The position numbers were made by a program, and so were the translations under genes. The notes beneath the pieces were generated by a model. The model made no database searches, was not told the DNA's origin, and saw only the letters and a program-made list of their open reading frames with translations. From assembly GCA_037179385.1 (NCBI GenBank), contig CM074179.1, positions 67,289,806 through 67,353,805 of the forward strand: a stretch of DNA of 64,000 nucleotides. Direction: 5' to 3'. This document shows positions 42,551 through 53,942 of the stretch, piece by piece (the first letter of the stretch is position 1; each line of letters begins with the position of its first letter). Origin of the DNA: Holothuria scabra. Lineage: Eukaryota; Echinodermata; Holothuroidea; Aspidochirotida; Holothuriidae.

Positions 42551-45500
42551 TTACATCATAGAGAATATTACAGAATATACCATTTGTAGTTCGTGATTAC
42601 TGTCCTGTGTGTCATATCCGGCATTGTAGTCCGCATCATTTTCATAGTCTGTTCCACACGAGCAAAGGTCGGTGCAAGTTAAGTCATTTCTTCTGCATGA
42701 GCACCGCTGGGTTGAGCAATTTGCTTTACATTGACATCTAACTAACTCTAAAATGGCCTGTGGGGCTAGTAGAACCTTGGTGGTGATAGGGAGTATATGT
42801 CCTTTTTTCGTCCTGATGTAAGCCATGCTCGAGTGGGTCAAACAGCTGTTGCCACATAACAGTCGACTGGCACCAAACTCTACTCTGTACTCGCATACGT
42901 TCAATGTGCTCCTCAAGTCCGCTAGTTGTTGGAGGCAACTTGTTACTTCCTGCTAGATGTTTGCAAAACAGATGAGGCCAGGAATGCTTGCGATCTGAAC
43001 ACCTTTTGGGCAATATGCCAAACAAAAGAACCTGCCCAAAGTTTCTAATACCTCATGCGTTAGTTCATCATCCTCTCGTAGTTACATCAGTGCTTTGATT
43101 ACGTCCCTTTCAGCCTTGATGTAGTGTTGAAACTACTTCGTTTTACCCAGTCCTGAGAACCGACCAACATTGTCTGCTCCAGTAAATGCATGGAATATAG
43201 GTAGTGCTGTTGCCTTTTCTCTTCCTAGCGCCCTCCATATTGGCCCACCCTCCACGGTTCCTGAAACCATGGTCATTGAAGTGTTTTTGCAGAGCTTCTA
43301 CTAGGCTGCAATAGCTAAAACCAGGACATCTGTATCCGGGGTAACTAGTTCTGCCTCGGGACAACGTTGTAATGCTGCCAATGCTAAGCATATCATCAGT
43401 GTGTCAACTTCCTCATGATTGTTTGGCTCAAACTGCATGTTTCGGTTGCTTCTAGTGTGGCCTGCTGCTGACATGATGATTAATTTTGAAGAGTTTACAT
43501 TATACTTTAGTGTTGCCCCAGAAAGGTACACTGTCAGACCAGTTTTCGTCTTTTCATGAGATAGGAAACGGCTAATTGGTATATGTTTGATGTTTGTATC
43601 ATCTGCAATATGGTATATAATAGGGTCTTTGCCTAATCGTCGTTTTTCTCTGGTTTTCTGTTTTAAGGAGTTAGATTTGTATGTGTCGAACACCAGGATA
43701 ATCTCATCGAATTCTGCTGTCAAGGACATGAGACGGTCATTGTAAAGCTGACCAAGCTCCTTGACTGTGGTGATTGTCTCTGGTTTCTTTGTCAGGAGAT
43801 TTTTGGAAGGGGATTTACCGCATCAGCAATATCATCAGTCTCTCTGTAGAGTTTGCTTATTGTGCATCAGTATTATTTTCATCCGTTTTACTAAAGTTCT
43901 CGAGGCTATGGATCAGCTTTGACTTATCACTACATGGAAGGATGGAGCCATCAGGAGCAAATAGTGCCCTGGGGGTAAGAGTGAATTCGTAGTTCCCAAT
44001 TGCATTCTTCTGATCGATGTTACGGCTTTATTTGGCTAGTACCATTAACCGACCGTACAGGTCTTTCGTTTCTTTCAGATCGACTGACTGGTCATGGATA
44101 TTGACTGTTTGCTTTTTGTTTCCTGACATGTACATTTTGTTATTCTGCTTCTTTACTGGTGCCCACAAGCTGATATCTTCATTGATTCGTTCTGCAATTT
44201 AATCCACACGAAGCTTCTGGCCGGCGTCATCGATATTCAGAATCTGGGGGAAATATTCTTGGGGAATATATGCCTTTGTGATGAAGTTGTAGATCTGGTC
44301 ACCTTCAGCAGCAAACGGGTTGCCATGGCTCAGTATGGCAGTCTTTATCCGGTCGACAATATCATGCTCTTTTTTGGCGGCACTTGGTTGTAAATGATGA
44401 TGCTCTTGTGGCTTGTCGACAGCAACATTAAATTGCTCTTGGAATTCTCCTGAAAGACGTGACATCTCTGGTGTAGCTAAGAAGAACCGTTGACGAACGT
44501 TGGCATTATTGAAAATGCCAATTTACCCAGAGTGGATCTTCATCATCCTGTTGAGTTGTTCGCAAGCGTGATCTGCTCCAATATAGACAAATGGGATGGC
44601 ACTCTTGGTGAAAGATACATTCCCGCCTTGAAGTTCACGCCAGGTTCTTGGATGACTTGTCTTCAATTCATGCATATCTGCGATGTACCTTGGCCATAGA
44701 CGCTTGCATTTTATTCGATCCATGGCAAAAAATACCTTGCTTAGTGCCTCCCCTGCTTTCAAATGGAGAACGAGATCTGAATTCCTGGATGCCTCGACAA
44801 AGTACAAGATGCTTTCAACTCGATGGATGTTGTTCATCAAGGACTTGAACATTGCATTTGAAGATTTTTGTGCTTCCCACATTTTCAGCTTTTGAATAGC
44901 ATCTTCGTTGGTGAGAATGTACAATAGCTCGTCTTTGGCCATAGTCACAATTTCTGGACTCGTGCTTCTGTCAACTGCTGATTTTTCACAAGCTTCCTGG
45001 ATCTTATCGGCTGGTTTCAAGCAGATGGCTTTAAGGTCTGGCTTCTCTATGAAGAATTGCTCCAGAACAAGTTCATATAGAGCCAAGTAAGTATAGATGT
45101 GTGCCTGAAGGGTTCTCTTGTAGTTGAAGCACTTGAGGATCTGCATGGTCGTGGCAAAGCCGTATACATTAGCCTCAATACATGCATCTTCTATCTCGGA
45201 GTTTTCTATGGAGGTTCCCAGAGCTCTCAGCGCAACCATCACATTGTGTAACTCACCAAGTCTGGTGACAACTGCTCTTTTCAGATCAGGTCTTGCATCC
45301 AGCAACTGCACTGCCTTTTCATACAGGACCATATCGAATGTTATCACTGTTGGGAATTCTTCACCAACGACCAACATCTTTAGTTCGGATGCTTGCAGGA
45401 TTACAGTCTGCATCGTAGACCATTCGTGTGCAACTTTTGGCAGCAATGACAGTGCACCAACGTGGGTTAAAGATTGGCCAACTGATACTGGTGATTTAAA

Positions 45501-46290
45501 TCCTGCCCAGCCTGGGATTTGGCTCGGTTCCCCATTCGTCTTTGTTCTTGAAAGAGCAGAAGCTATGACCCAGCCTAGATTGGTCAGTTCATATGATACA
45601 GGAATACCTGTGTTGTCGACCTCAAACTTGTTTACTCTCCTGTCTGACCCAGTCTTTGGTTTACTGCATGGCTTGATGGGAACATGAAACTGAAGAACCG
45701 ATAGGTTGTGTGCCTCACGAACTTGCAGACTGGGTGCAACGGTTTCTCCAGTAGCATTTGCCTTTTGATATACAGCAGTAATTGTCCCATGTGTGGTTCC
45801 TTTCCCATTGGCTGTGCCTCTGCAAAGTCAGTATTGTCAATAGCAAAGAACACGATGTCTTCCTCGCAGCCTTCAGGGCAATAATGAACAGGAGGATTTC
45901 GTCTGTCATTCAGTCTCACAAAAGTCACACTCGGCAACTCTGATAGCAGCTTGTTCTTCAGTCGTTTTCGGGTCAACGTCGGTGTGTACTTTTTGCGTCA
46001 TCACTACCACCCAGCATCGATATGTATGTTGTCTCGATGGCATCCATGGGGAGATATGCTTTGTTTTGAGTTTGGATGTCTACAATATTGATCAACTCAA
46101 TCAAGCATGATATCTGCAGTAGAAGGTCTGCCGTCGCTGGTCTGGCTAGGTTTCTGACATCATCCCGGAGGACACGAAACACATGATTCGTCAAGCACTG
46201 CTTGTGATATTTCACGTCGATTGCATGGGCATCACTTGGTGAGAGTACATTGTTTGTCAGTTTCCTTTTTATTGCCAAGTAGTTTAACTA
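42551..46290 (-). pseudogene. Uncharacterised multi-copy family protein with PIN/5'-nuclease-like motifs and a CXC cluster (broken)
   Basis: Read on the minus strand. An N-terminal AIDVKYHKQCL motif (near 46220) is followed by EEDIVFFAIDNTDF (about 45840) and a ~300-residue alpha-rich middle part (44523-45446). Then come FTLTPRALFAPDG (about 43930-43975), EFDEIILVFDTYKS, NHEEVDTLMICLA and PDTDVLVLAIA (43301-43729), and HAFTGADNVGRF (about 43160-43195). Last is a Cys-rich CQCKANCSTQRCSCRRNDLTC cluster like the CXC repeat of tesmin/TSO1 proteins (42640-42735). The acidic EExDTLM, DTDV and TGxD motifs resemble PIN/FEN-type nucleases. I recall proteins with this layout as numerous unnamed predictions in invertebrates and fish. 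In-frame stops near 44520, 44196, 44028 and 43857 plus frame changes near 45975, 45810 and 43840 make this copy dead. Confidence 0.7.
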
Positions 46291-46354
46291 TGAGCCAAAT
46301 AAAAATCAATTACTAAAGGTGAAAAACAACAGTAGTAAATTCAAATATGACTAA

Positions 46355-46611
46355 GGTGTCCATTCGTCCGGCTTTCGTCGGACAATCCGGCTTTTGAGGA
46401 CCCTGTCCTCCGTTCGGTCTCACACAGCGCCGGCTGTTGGAATTCCTTCATTTTGAAAATTATAATGTAAAAGTTCAACATTCCATTTTCACGACTTTAA
46501 TCATGTAGCTAAGAACACAGGGAAGGGCCGCTTCGCGCCCAATCATAGTGGCGCTCCGCTTAGATGACATTGAAGGTTGTCCTCCTTTTCTCTCATGAAG
46601 GAATGGACACC
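46355..46611. mobile_element. 257-bp MITE with GGTGTCCATTC ends
   Basis: GGTGTCCATTC at 46355-46365 is matched by GAATGGACACC at 46601-46611, and CTAA lies directly outside both ends (46351-46354 and 46612-46615). It holds a GTGGCGCTCCGCTTAGAT word shared, inverted, with the hAT-like element at 28.1 kb. It sits between the PIN/CXC gene and the right arm of the larger unit. Confidence 0.8.
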
Positions 46612-47120
46612 CTAAATATGCATGATGGTAATGCATACTATATACGCTACCGTTATGTTAGCCTATATAACGCTAGCCTGTACAGCACCCAGCCCAATGC
46701 ATAAGTGATCGTTAGGCTACAACGACATGGACCGACATCAGAGTATTCACAATTTGTTTGTTTTTTTACTGCTTTAGAAACAAAATAGCTGTTATTCTAA
46801 GTTCCTTTTTGTTATATGCATCTTATAACCGGAAATATGCCGAAAACATTTGAAACGTCTGAGTGAAATCAGTTCATGGGTCCGGTACCAGTAGAATGTT
46901 GCTAAACAGGCCTGAGGTACGTGTTGCTACTCAAACAAAACACCTTTTTTTCGAAAACAGCTTAAAATTGTGTAAGAAAAAAAACAAGCGGACGGGTATT
47001 TGCTTTCAGGATTGGAGGAAATTTCAATTTTTCGGCCGTCATTTTGCTACTTTTTTAATAAATTTTTGTTGCATTTTACCCCAACCTGGGCCCGTTGTCA
47101 GCTTGTTATTTTTTGTGGGG

Positions 47121-47280
47121 GGGGGGGGGGACAAGCGTTGTGATTGGGAGCAAGTGTTGTGATTGGGGACATAGGCCTTAGCACTTTCTCCTAGTGCCCG
47201 GTGTACTAGTTTCAATTTTCATTTGCGTGGAGCAGAAATGCTTTTGGTGTGATTGCCCCCCCCCGGGGGGGGGGGGGGCT
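47121..47280. repeat. G14 tract and C9G14 palindrome
   Basis: A run of about 14 G begins near 47118, and at about 47257 nine C are followed at once by about 14 G. Similar G or C tracts mark hAT-like ends at 28050, 30233, 30368, 30680 and 32028. Confidence 0.85.
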
Positions 47281-47589
47281 ACAGGCCGTCACCCTCCTCA
47301 AAAAGAAAGAATTGTAACAGTCAGAAATCTGATTATGCCAAGTATGGATTCCTTTGTACCTGAAAACATAGACTTCGTATAATGTATAAGGTGTTGAGGG
47401 TAATTAGAGGTAGAAATAGAGCAAAATATGTCTTTTTACGGCGGCCATTTTGAAAATCCAAAATGGCGGCCATAAAGGTATCAGCGCAAATGTAAACATT
47501 GATTTTCAGATTCTCCATGTAATAACAATTCCAAAAATGTTTAGGTTACCTAATCTACCCTAATTGCCAACGAAAATACATAGTGAACC

Positions 47590-50500
47590 TGAGTGGGAGT
47601 GACACTTCCCTGTAAGCCCTAAAGGTTTCCAAGTGCACTCCCTGTCACATCTTTGGTTGTTTATCTGATTTATGTATTGTGATAATCAAAAAAAAAAAAA
47701 TGAATTAAATGAATAATTTAACGGACAGTCTTATGTTATTCTTTAAACTTTAGAGCCTATAGTCTCCTCATCAATCCCATATTATCAAAATGTATTCGCA
47801 TTAGTGGCATGAGAACTTTCCAAACTTTACAATCCCCGTGGGGAGTTCCTTTTTCCTTTTAACTTCAAGGTCAACACAACAGTCTGAAAAACAAAGGAAG
47901 ACAAAGCATTCCTTGTCAACTTGATGAAGTGATACGCTCTCCGCTGTCCTCGAATTCACTTTGAAACACAAATATAGTAACTTCACAAACTAATACCTCG
48001 AGAGATACATGTCCAGTTCCAACGAAATCTTTCATGGGAACTGCGAAGGTGAATCTGGTTATTCCGCATGCACGCTTACAATCACGCCTAGTTTGGAAGT
48101 ATTGAACTTAGCAAAAGCTACACTAGTTTTGTATAATGAAAATAACTTTGAAGGAACCTATACCAAAGATCAGTGACCCTTATGGTCAGAATGAAGTATA
48201 CATGTAACGACCACCGTTTGACCAGTTACGCTGGCCTTAAACAACACTGTTAAATCATGACATTTTGGAGGGATGGGCAGTTCATATAAAGATGTAAGAC
48301 TGCGGTACGATAAAACAATGAAAAGCGCAACAGGGGGCGATTTGGCAGAACGCCATGGGGGAAGGGTTGAGCTGGTCACATGGACACCACAACATTGGGA
48401 CTTCAGCAGTAAACCCTTTTCCCCATTCCCGTGTCTATTGGATGCTTGAACAAGCGGTCCGAAGATTTGAATCGGAACAGTTATAAAAACCACAAAGACA
48501 CCTAAATGCAATTGAAACAGTATGAATAACGAAGAAAATGCGCATGCAAAAGATGCGCAAAAATAAGGCTGTTTCAATTGCGGTAAAAAAGTTGATTTTC
48601 TAACCTCAGTAAGATATTGTTCAAGTGAGGTATATGAAATTTCCAAACCCATGCTGGAAATCTATTATTATCACTTCACCGAGCTTCTAGTCAACTTAGG
48701 TTGCAAAAAATTACACGGTACTCTGAGCAGAATTGTAATCAAAACTCCCTCTGCATGCTCTGCATACTGTGGCTAGGGAATCATCAAATTGTGTAATTGG
48801 GCAAGGAAGGATATCCAGTGTACATTTTTACCGTGACCAATTCTCCATGTTGTGCCCTAATGCCATAAAATAAAATATGAAATATTGTGCCATAAAATAA
48901 AATATGAAATATTGAATAAATATATATGAAATGAGGAAATTTCCGGCCTATGAAAAATAGGAATTATCCAAGTACTACAATTTACGTAGGCCCAGTGGTT
49001 CGTTTTCCAAGGGGGCGGAGGGGGTGGGGCGGTGGAACCTATCCAAGGCTCAGTGTGAGGCTAAGGGCATGTATGTTTTTCGAAATGACAGATGAATAAT
49101 GAAACAATTATTTCCAAGGATCAGGTCTTTCGTCTCAACCATTTACTCTTCAGACTTTTGACAAATTAGGTCATTAAATTAAATTATGTTTAGTCTTTGG
49201 TTCTGTTTTAAATCTGTGCTGAGTTTCATGTATGTTTTGAAGACATATAAATGAAGTAACATGAAACTACTTGTGAATTCCGGATTACAGATTGAGGATC
49301 GACCAGACAACATGTAGAAAGCCTAGGCCAACTAGGTGGTAGGCATAATACAGCTCTGTAAACTTTAAAACACCTAGAATTACAGCAAGTTCAACCAAAA
49401 AGCCACGGATTATAGGGCATAACGCGCTCCGTCATAGTGCCTGGTATAACACACTCTTTACAAATTATATAAAAACGTCACTGAGCCCTGCCAGTATTGT
49501 GGCCGAACTAATATTGTAGCCTATGCTTCAGAGCATTTGAACGTAGGCTCGTGATCGACAAACACCAACGCAGTGAAGGCTTATAGTATGTATAACAGCA
49601 AACACGGGCAAGACCCAGCGATGCAAGTGAAATGATTAATGATATTACTGTTGCTCCTACTGAGTATAATTGAATCAGGCACTTGATGTGTTCTTCACGT
49701 GACTTTTGCCAACATTGTAATGTGGGAATCCCCGCTCTTTCGCAACTGGAATTTCCATGCAGACAAACAAGACGCGCTAACACACACCCAGGAAGTAAAA
49801 TCGCACAGAAAAACTTCCACTCAACACGATGTATTATCCCGCATTTTTTTTCTAAAAATTGTGAGAATATCAGAAGGTGACTAGGTGTGGGTGTTTTATG
49901 TTAAAATTAGTTACATGTAGGCTAACATGATTCTAAATAGTCGAAATCCCACTGATCACGAAAACTGATTCTGAAATTTAAATGAACTGTACGCACTTAA
50001 AGTTTACTTGTGGAAGCCTTGTTAATGAACCATATAGCCATTAGCCGAGGGTTAGAGTCTTACGATAGGAAGCTTACGTTTTCTATGCTCCATGGCTGCT
50101 CATATGATTTGAGTTGGAGAAGGTGTGTATTGTGTTTTCTTTTTCTTTTTGCAACTAATATTCTAATTCTAAATGAATTAGTTTCAATTTTTTACATCAA
50201 CATAAGAGACTATGCAACACGTCGGCAAGTTATTTCGTTCTGCAACAATGTACATAGGTGTACGTAACCTACATACTAGGCATACGTAAATGAAGAATAT
50301 ATCTTCCTTACCTTGGCTATCTTAAGGTGCAGCTTTTATAATAGGTCGTGCAATGCATAACTCTACTCATAAGTTGTGTAGTTGTACCTCTTTTGGGTAG
50401 ACAAGAGATATTTGACAAGGGTTTGTTGTTCATTGCCTGTAGCATTTATGAACTGACTTTATACGTCCTACGTTTATTGATAATTATACGTAGTGTTCTC

Positions 50501-51390
50501 TGACTATGACTGCCAAGCCGGAGGTGGGGTCGGGAGATGACAACCTTTCGCCATTTGTGGGGAATTTAAGATGAAAATACGTCGAAAAGATGCAGCTTGG
50601 AAACATAACCTTCATTTTATCATTGAGTTGCAACTCCCTGATTTAATTCACGTGAATTGGTTACATCTGTCTTCCTCTTATAATCTTGTTTGTAATTTCT
50701 AATCTTGCATCGTCCTTGTCGTCATTTAAAATATTAAATGGGGATTTTTGGGACCATATTAACACTGAACGTTAGATACACCAATTTTATACCTTTTACG
50801 GAAGTTAAGGTATTTAAATCCGTCTGTGTGAGAAATGGTTAGTATGGTGAAGATAGTAACGTATGCTACAGTTAGTAAATTAAAGCCCCTCGTATCATTC
50901 TTATAATCGGCTCATTTCACACCAGAAATTGCGAAAAACCAGAAATTGGTTTAAATATGAAAATTTCAGGTAAACAAGGGTGACCCTATACACCTATATA
51001 CTAATATAAAAACATACGGTATTATAAATGTACAATATATTCCTTCATGTCAATGTTTCCCAGGATCGATGTTCCTGAGGCCCATTTTTCTAAGTTTTAA
51101 TGTTTCCAGGGCTCTGTGTTAGTACACTGGAAAGTGGAAACAGTGAATACCTTGCCATGAACATGCAACACCATTTTTTAGAGCTATACCAGATATGTAG
51201 AGTCGAAATCATCTGATGGTTATTGGCATTAGGTTTTGAGGGAAAATGAAGATACAGAGGGGTACACCTTTTTTAAATGTATCAGGTGAAGTTTCACCAG
51301 ATTCGGTACTGTCATTATAGCACCCTTGTAACTTTGGTTACTTTAATCAGGAATTTTATTTTTCTCACAAGTTTGTTGTTTAACGTGACC
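47590..51390. other. No recognisable gene
   Basis: The longest frame is 160 codons on the minus strand (48170-48652) with a hydrophobic stretch but no family motif. AATAAAATATGAAATATTG is tandemly repeated near 48865-48915. Nothing else stands out. Confidence 0.5.
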
Positions 51391-51571
51391 AACCTTACTC
51401 AGAACAAAGTGGCTTATATCTGGAGATACCCCTTCCTTTATAAAGTTTCATATGGCCATATAAAGCCAGATATGAAACCTATATCAGTATCTTGATACAT
51501 TATATGGAGTTTTATATGGGCATATCAAGCTGGATATAGCTTGATGATATACCACTACAGATTTGTAAATA

Positions 51572-51830
51572 CTTTTTCCAAAGTCCTCCCGACCCGCTGG
51601 CAAAGGGTCGTTCGGCGAAACGAAACTAGAAACTTCTGCCCGAAGAAGCTATACGTCCACTTAAGGACAACGCTTGACCAACCTCAAGGCCTTCAGATCA
51701 TTTACATTATTGGTCTGTCATGCATGGCTCCATTCTTGACTGGGTGAAAAGAACAGATACTACGCATGATCTTAGCCAAAAGGCCGAGCAGAGAGACAAT
51801 GGACAGCCTTGGCGGACTTCCCTTGATAAC
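51572..51830 (-). mobile_element. 259-bp retro-insert containing a U2 snRNA-like segment, SINE candidate
   Basis: TTTGTAAATA stands at 51562-51571 and 51831-51840, a 10-bp direct duplication. On the minus strand the insert holds CTCGGCCTTTTGGCTAAGAT followed by a GTAGTATCTGTTC word (about 51750-51795). By eye about 43 of 47 bases match the 5' end of U2 snRNA as I know it. Downstream is a stretch with short hairpins and a TTTCGCCGAACGACC word, ending GGAAAAAG. Composite structure and long duplication suggest a SINE with a U2-derived part, or a chimeric retrocopy made by template switching. Confidence 0.7.
51748..51796 (-). ncRNA. U2 snRNA 5'-end-like fragment
   Basis: It covers roughly nucleotides 5-50 of U2, including the GTAGTA branch-point-recognition word, with about four substitutions. 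The rest of U2 (Sm site and stem-loops III-IV) is missing, so it cannot be a working snRNA gene. Confidence 0.75.
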
Positions 51831-52329
51831 TTTGTAAATAAAGATTTTTATGGCCACATCAAGCCAGATGTAACTGGATGAAATGCTTTTCCAGAGTTGA
51901 AAATAAAGTTTTTATGGCCGTATTAAGTTACTAGAGATACAATTAATTAAAATACCATGCCAATATACATATACCTTTTGTATGGTCATGTTAATTTATA
52001 TAAAACTTTAAAAAATGGATACTTTCTTGGAAGTTGAATACGTATCAGCAAACCAAAATCCAAACCGTTTCCTTAATATTCGGCAATATTATACCAACAT
52101 ATGCAAATGAGTTTCCAATGTGGGCAGAAATTTAGAGCCCCGATTTTCTTTTTTTATCAATACCAATGTGAAATGAGAAAAATCATAACACCTTCAGCAT
52201 AATTGATGTTGGAACTTGACCTATTGCCCCATACGGTGATTTAAAACAACAATGCAATGTTAACATTTAATAGAAGGAATTTCAAAACAGTTTTGCTGTT
52301 AAGTACATTTAACAACTTCAAATACTTGA

Positions 52330-52619
52330 ATTACCAATTCAATCACCCCAAACAGAATTCTCCTCACCTTCTTACTAAAGCTCCCTGCAGAATTGTCTGA
52401 AATTGATTCTCATACATACTCAATCTCAGTTTATTACTTCAGGGTGAGTATAAAAAAGCTCAATGTGTATAATCAAAACGCTCTCATTACGTTTCATGCT
52501 CTAATGAAAGCTTTGGTACTCTGCATTGTTTGAATTAGCTGTCAATAAAAGAGCTGAGCCAATTAATAATTTCTGTAAACCCCTGCAAGAATTGTAGTTG
52601 GGGTGAGAGAATTGGCCCT
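52330..52619. mobile_element. TTAA-type element Z, uninterrupted copy inserted in element Y
   Basis: It begins ATTACCAATTCAATCACCCC and ends with the complement of AGGGCCAATTCTCTCACCCC, flanked by TTGA (52326-52329, a mutated TTAA) and TTAA (52620-52623). The first Y copy has the empty site CTTAAGCCAATG at about 32798, while here the flanks read ACTTGA and TTAAGTCAAT. The inside matches the two halves of Z around 27.9 and 33.6 kb. Confidence 0.85.
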
Positions 52620-52859
52620 TTAAGTCAATATAACACTATGAACATAGACTTTGTTAAAGATGTTCAGATAGTTCTTACATCATACTTGCTAAGCAGGGCC
52701 CCGGATATGCTTTCCACAAAGGTAGTGTACAAATTAATTTGGGTGCAGATATAAATGGTCCAGATATGGCCTGGATATATACCCCTATATGGCACATATA
52801 GATGTGCCATATACGCACCATATCTGTCCCATATAAAATTTGAGCCGAAGAAATTTTAA

Positions 52860-53337
52860 ATAGACCATATACTCCTTGATGTTATATCAATTTATCTCTG
52901 CCCAAGTTTTGTTGAAGGCTTATTCTGGAGACAAAATTCGTTGACTTCAAAATAAGCAGAAAAAGTTCTTCATTCAGAAGGTGAAAACTGCATTTCAATA
53001 GCTTATAGCATTTGAAAGATACAAATTTTTTAAGTATTGCAAATTTTTCTTGGGATTTGATTTATCATGGGAAATCTGTGATGTCATCGTGGCACATTAA
53101 TTTGACATTGCATTCAATTCGTTTATAATCATGATGCTGCTGCAGACAATATTAAGTAACACTGTTGGTTGCGCTCTACGTATGGTGAAAGGTAATGCTA
53201 GATCTACAGAGAAAGATATTCAAACATTCCAACAGTATCAAATTTCAAGGACAAACAGGATGTTCAATTATAAAGAAAAACAAAAGGAATTTGAAGCAAT
53301 TTTCCCACATTACATTACTTTCTAAGGTTTTGTTGAA
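52860..53337. other. No recognisable gene
   Basis: A 64-codon plus frame (53131-53325) has no family motif. It lies directly outside the 3' LTR of the BEL element. Confidence 0.5.
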
Positions 53338-53834
53338 GGGACCTCATGCAAAACAGAACACATACAACTCAAGTGTACATTAAGCACTGATTTATTTCTC
53401 TCTTCGACGTAAACTTGGAAAGCACTTCTGATAGTGATACACCATTTCATTATCTCCCTGTCCGTATGCATGATAGGATAGGCCTACAGATATGATCACC
53501 CGGCAGTAGTACGCTTGAGTACGTTTCCCTGCAATTAAAGACTGAAAAATTAATTAATTAAGTAGTCATAAGGCAAAGAACACGTCAAGTTAATCATAAG
53601 ACTTTCAGAGAAAGTAACACATCAACAATTGTTTGCGTATAAACTTACAACCTACCGATAATTTTGAGCTCCGGACTACAAACTTCTTCTTAGCCCATAA
53701 ATTCCCTGACCGAACTGAATCCAGCTAAACAATCTCATCCAGGCTAACAACGTTAATAACTTTCCGCAATCGGTAGTAGAGAAGGAACAATGACGGCAAC
53801 AAGACTGAATTAAATGAAACTTTCTGCTGCCACA
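53338..53834 (-). repeat. 3' LTR of the young BEL/Pao element
   Basis: 497 bp, beginning TGTGGCAGCAGAAAG on the minus strand and ending in GAGGTCCC. It differs from its partner by an A/C near 53350 and a T/C near 53462. The outer end may lie up to ten bases further in, at a TGCA-like point. Confidence 0.9.
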
Positions 53835-53942
53835 TTCGCCACCCCCATGAACGTACCCCGTAAGTTCATAACTGACAAACAATGAAGGCAGCAGTTAAAT
53901 AAATACTTGCAGAAAACAACTCTTTACATTAGAATATCAGAG

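Larger units (their letters stand above)
41980..47589 (-). mobile_element. Candidate DNA transposon-like unit carrying a PIN-like/CXC gene, bounded by inverted repeats
   Basis: GGTTCACTATGT starts the left boundary (41980-41991) and its complement ACATAGTGAACC ends the right boundary (47578-47589). About 210 bp behind each end are homologous in inverted orientation, sharing words such as TTTTGGATTTTCAAAATGG and CTTAATTACCCT. On the left this unit is repeated three times with a ~198-bp period. Between the arms lies one minus-strand gene (42551-46290) and a small MITE. No target duplication next to the ends was found, so mobility is an inference. Confidence 0.6.
51400..52850. mobile_element. 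Second copy of element Y, carrying element Z and a U2-like insert
   Basis: The stretch follows 32085-33300 almost block by block: ATATGGCCATAT units, then AGTATCAGCAAACCAAAATG, ACATATGCAAATGA and TTTAACAACTTCAAATAC. It ends in CAGATATGG-rich DNA. The terminal 18-mer of the first copy is not preserved, so the outer limits are approximate. Confidence 0.75.

Noticed and set aside
48170..48652. 160-codon minus frame with a hydrophobic stretch
   Set aside because: No motif, no upstream signals and no similarity I recognise. Length alone is not evidence.
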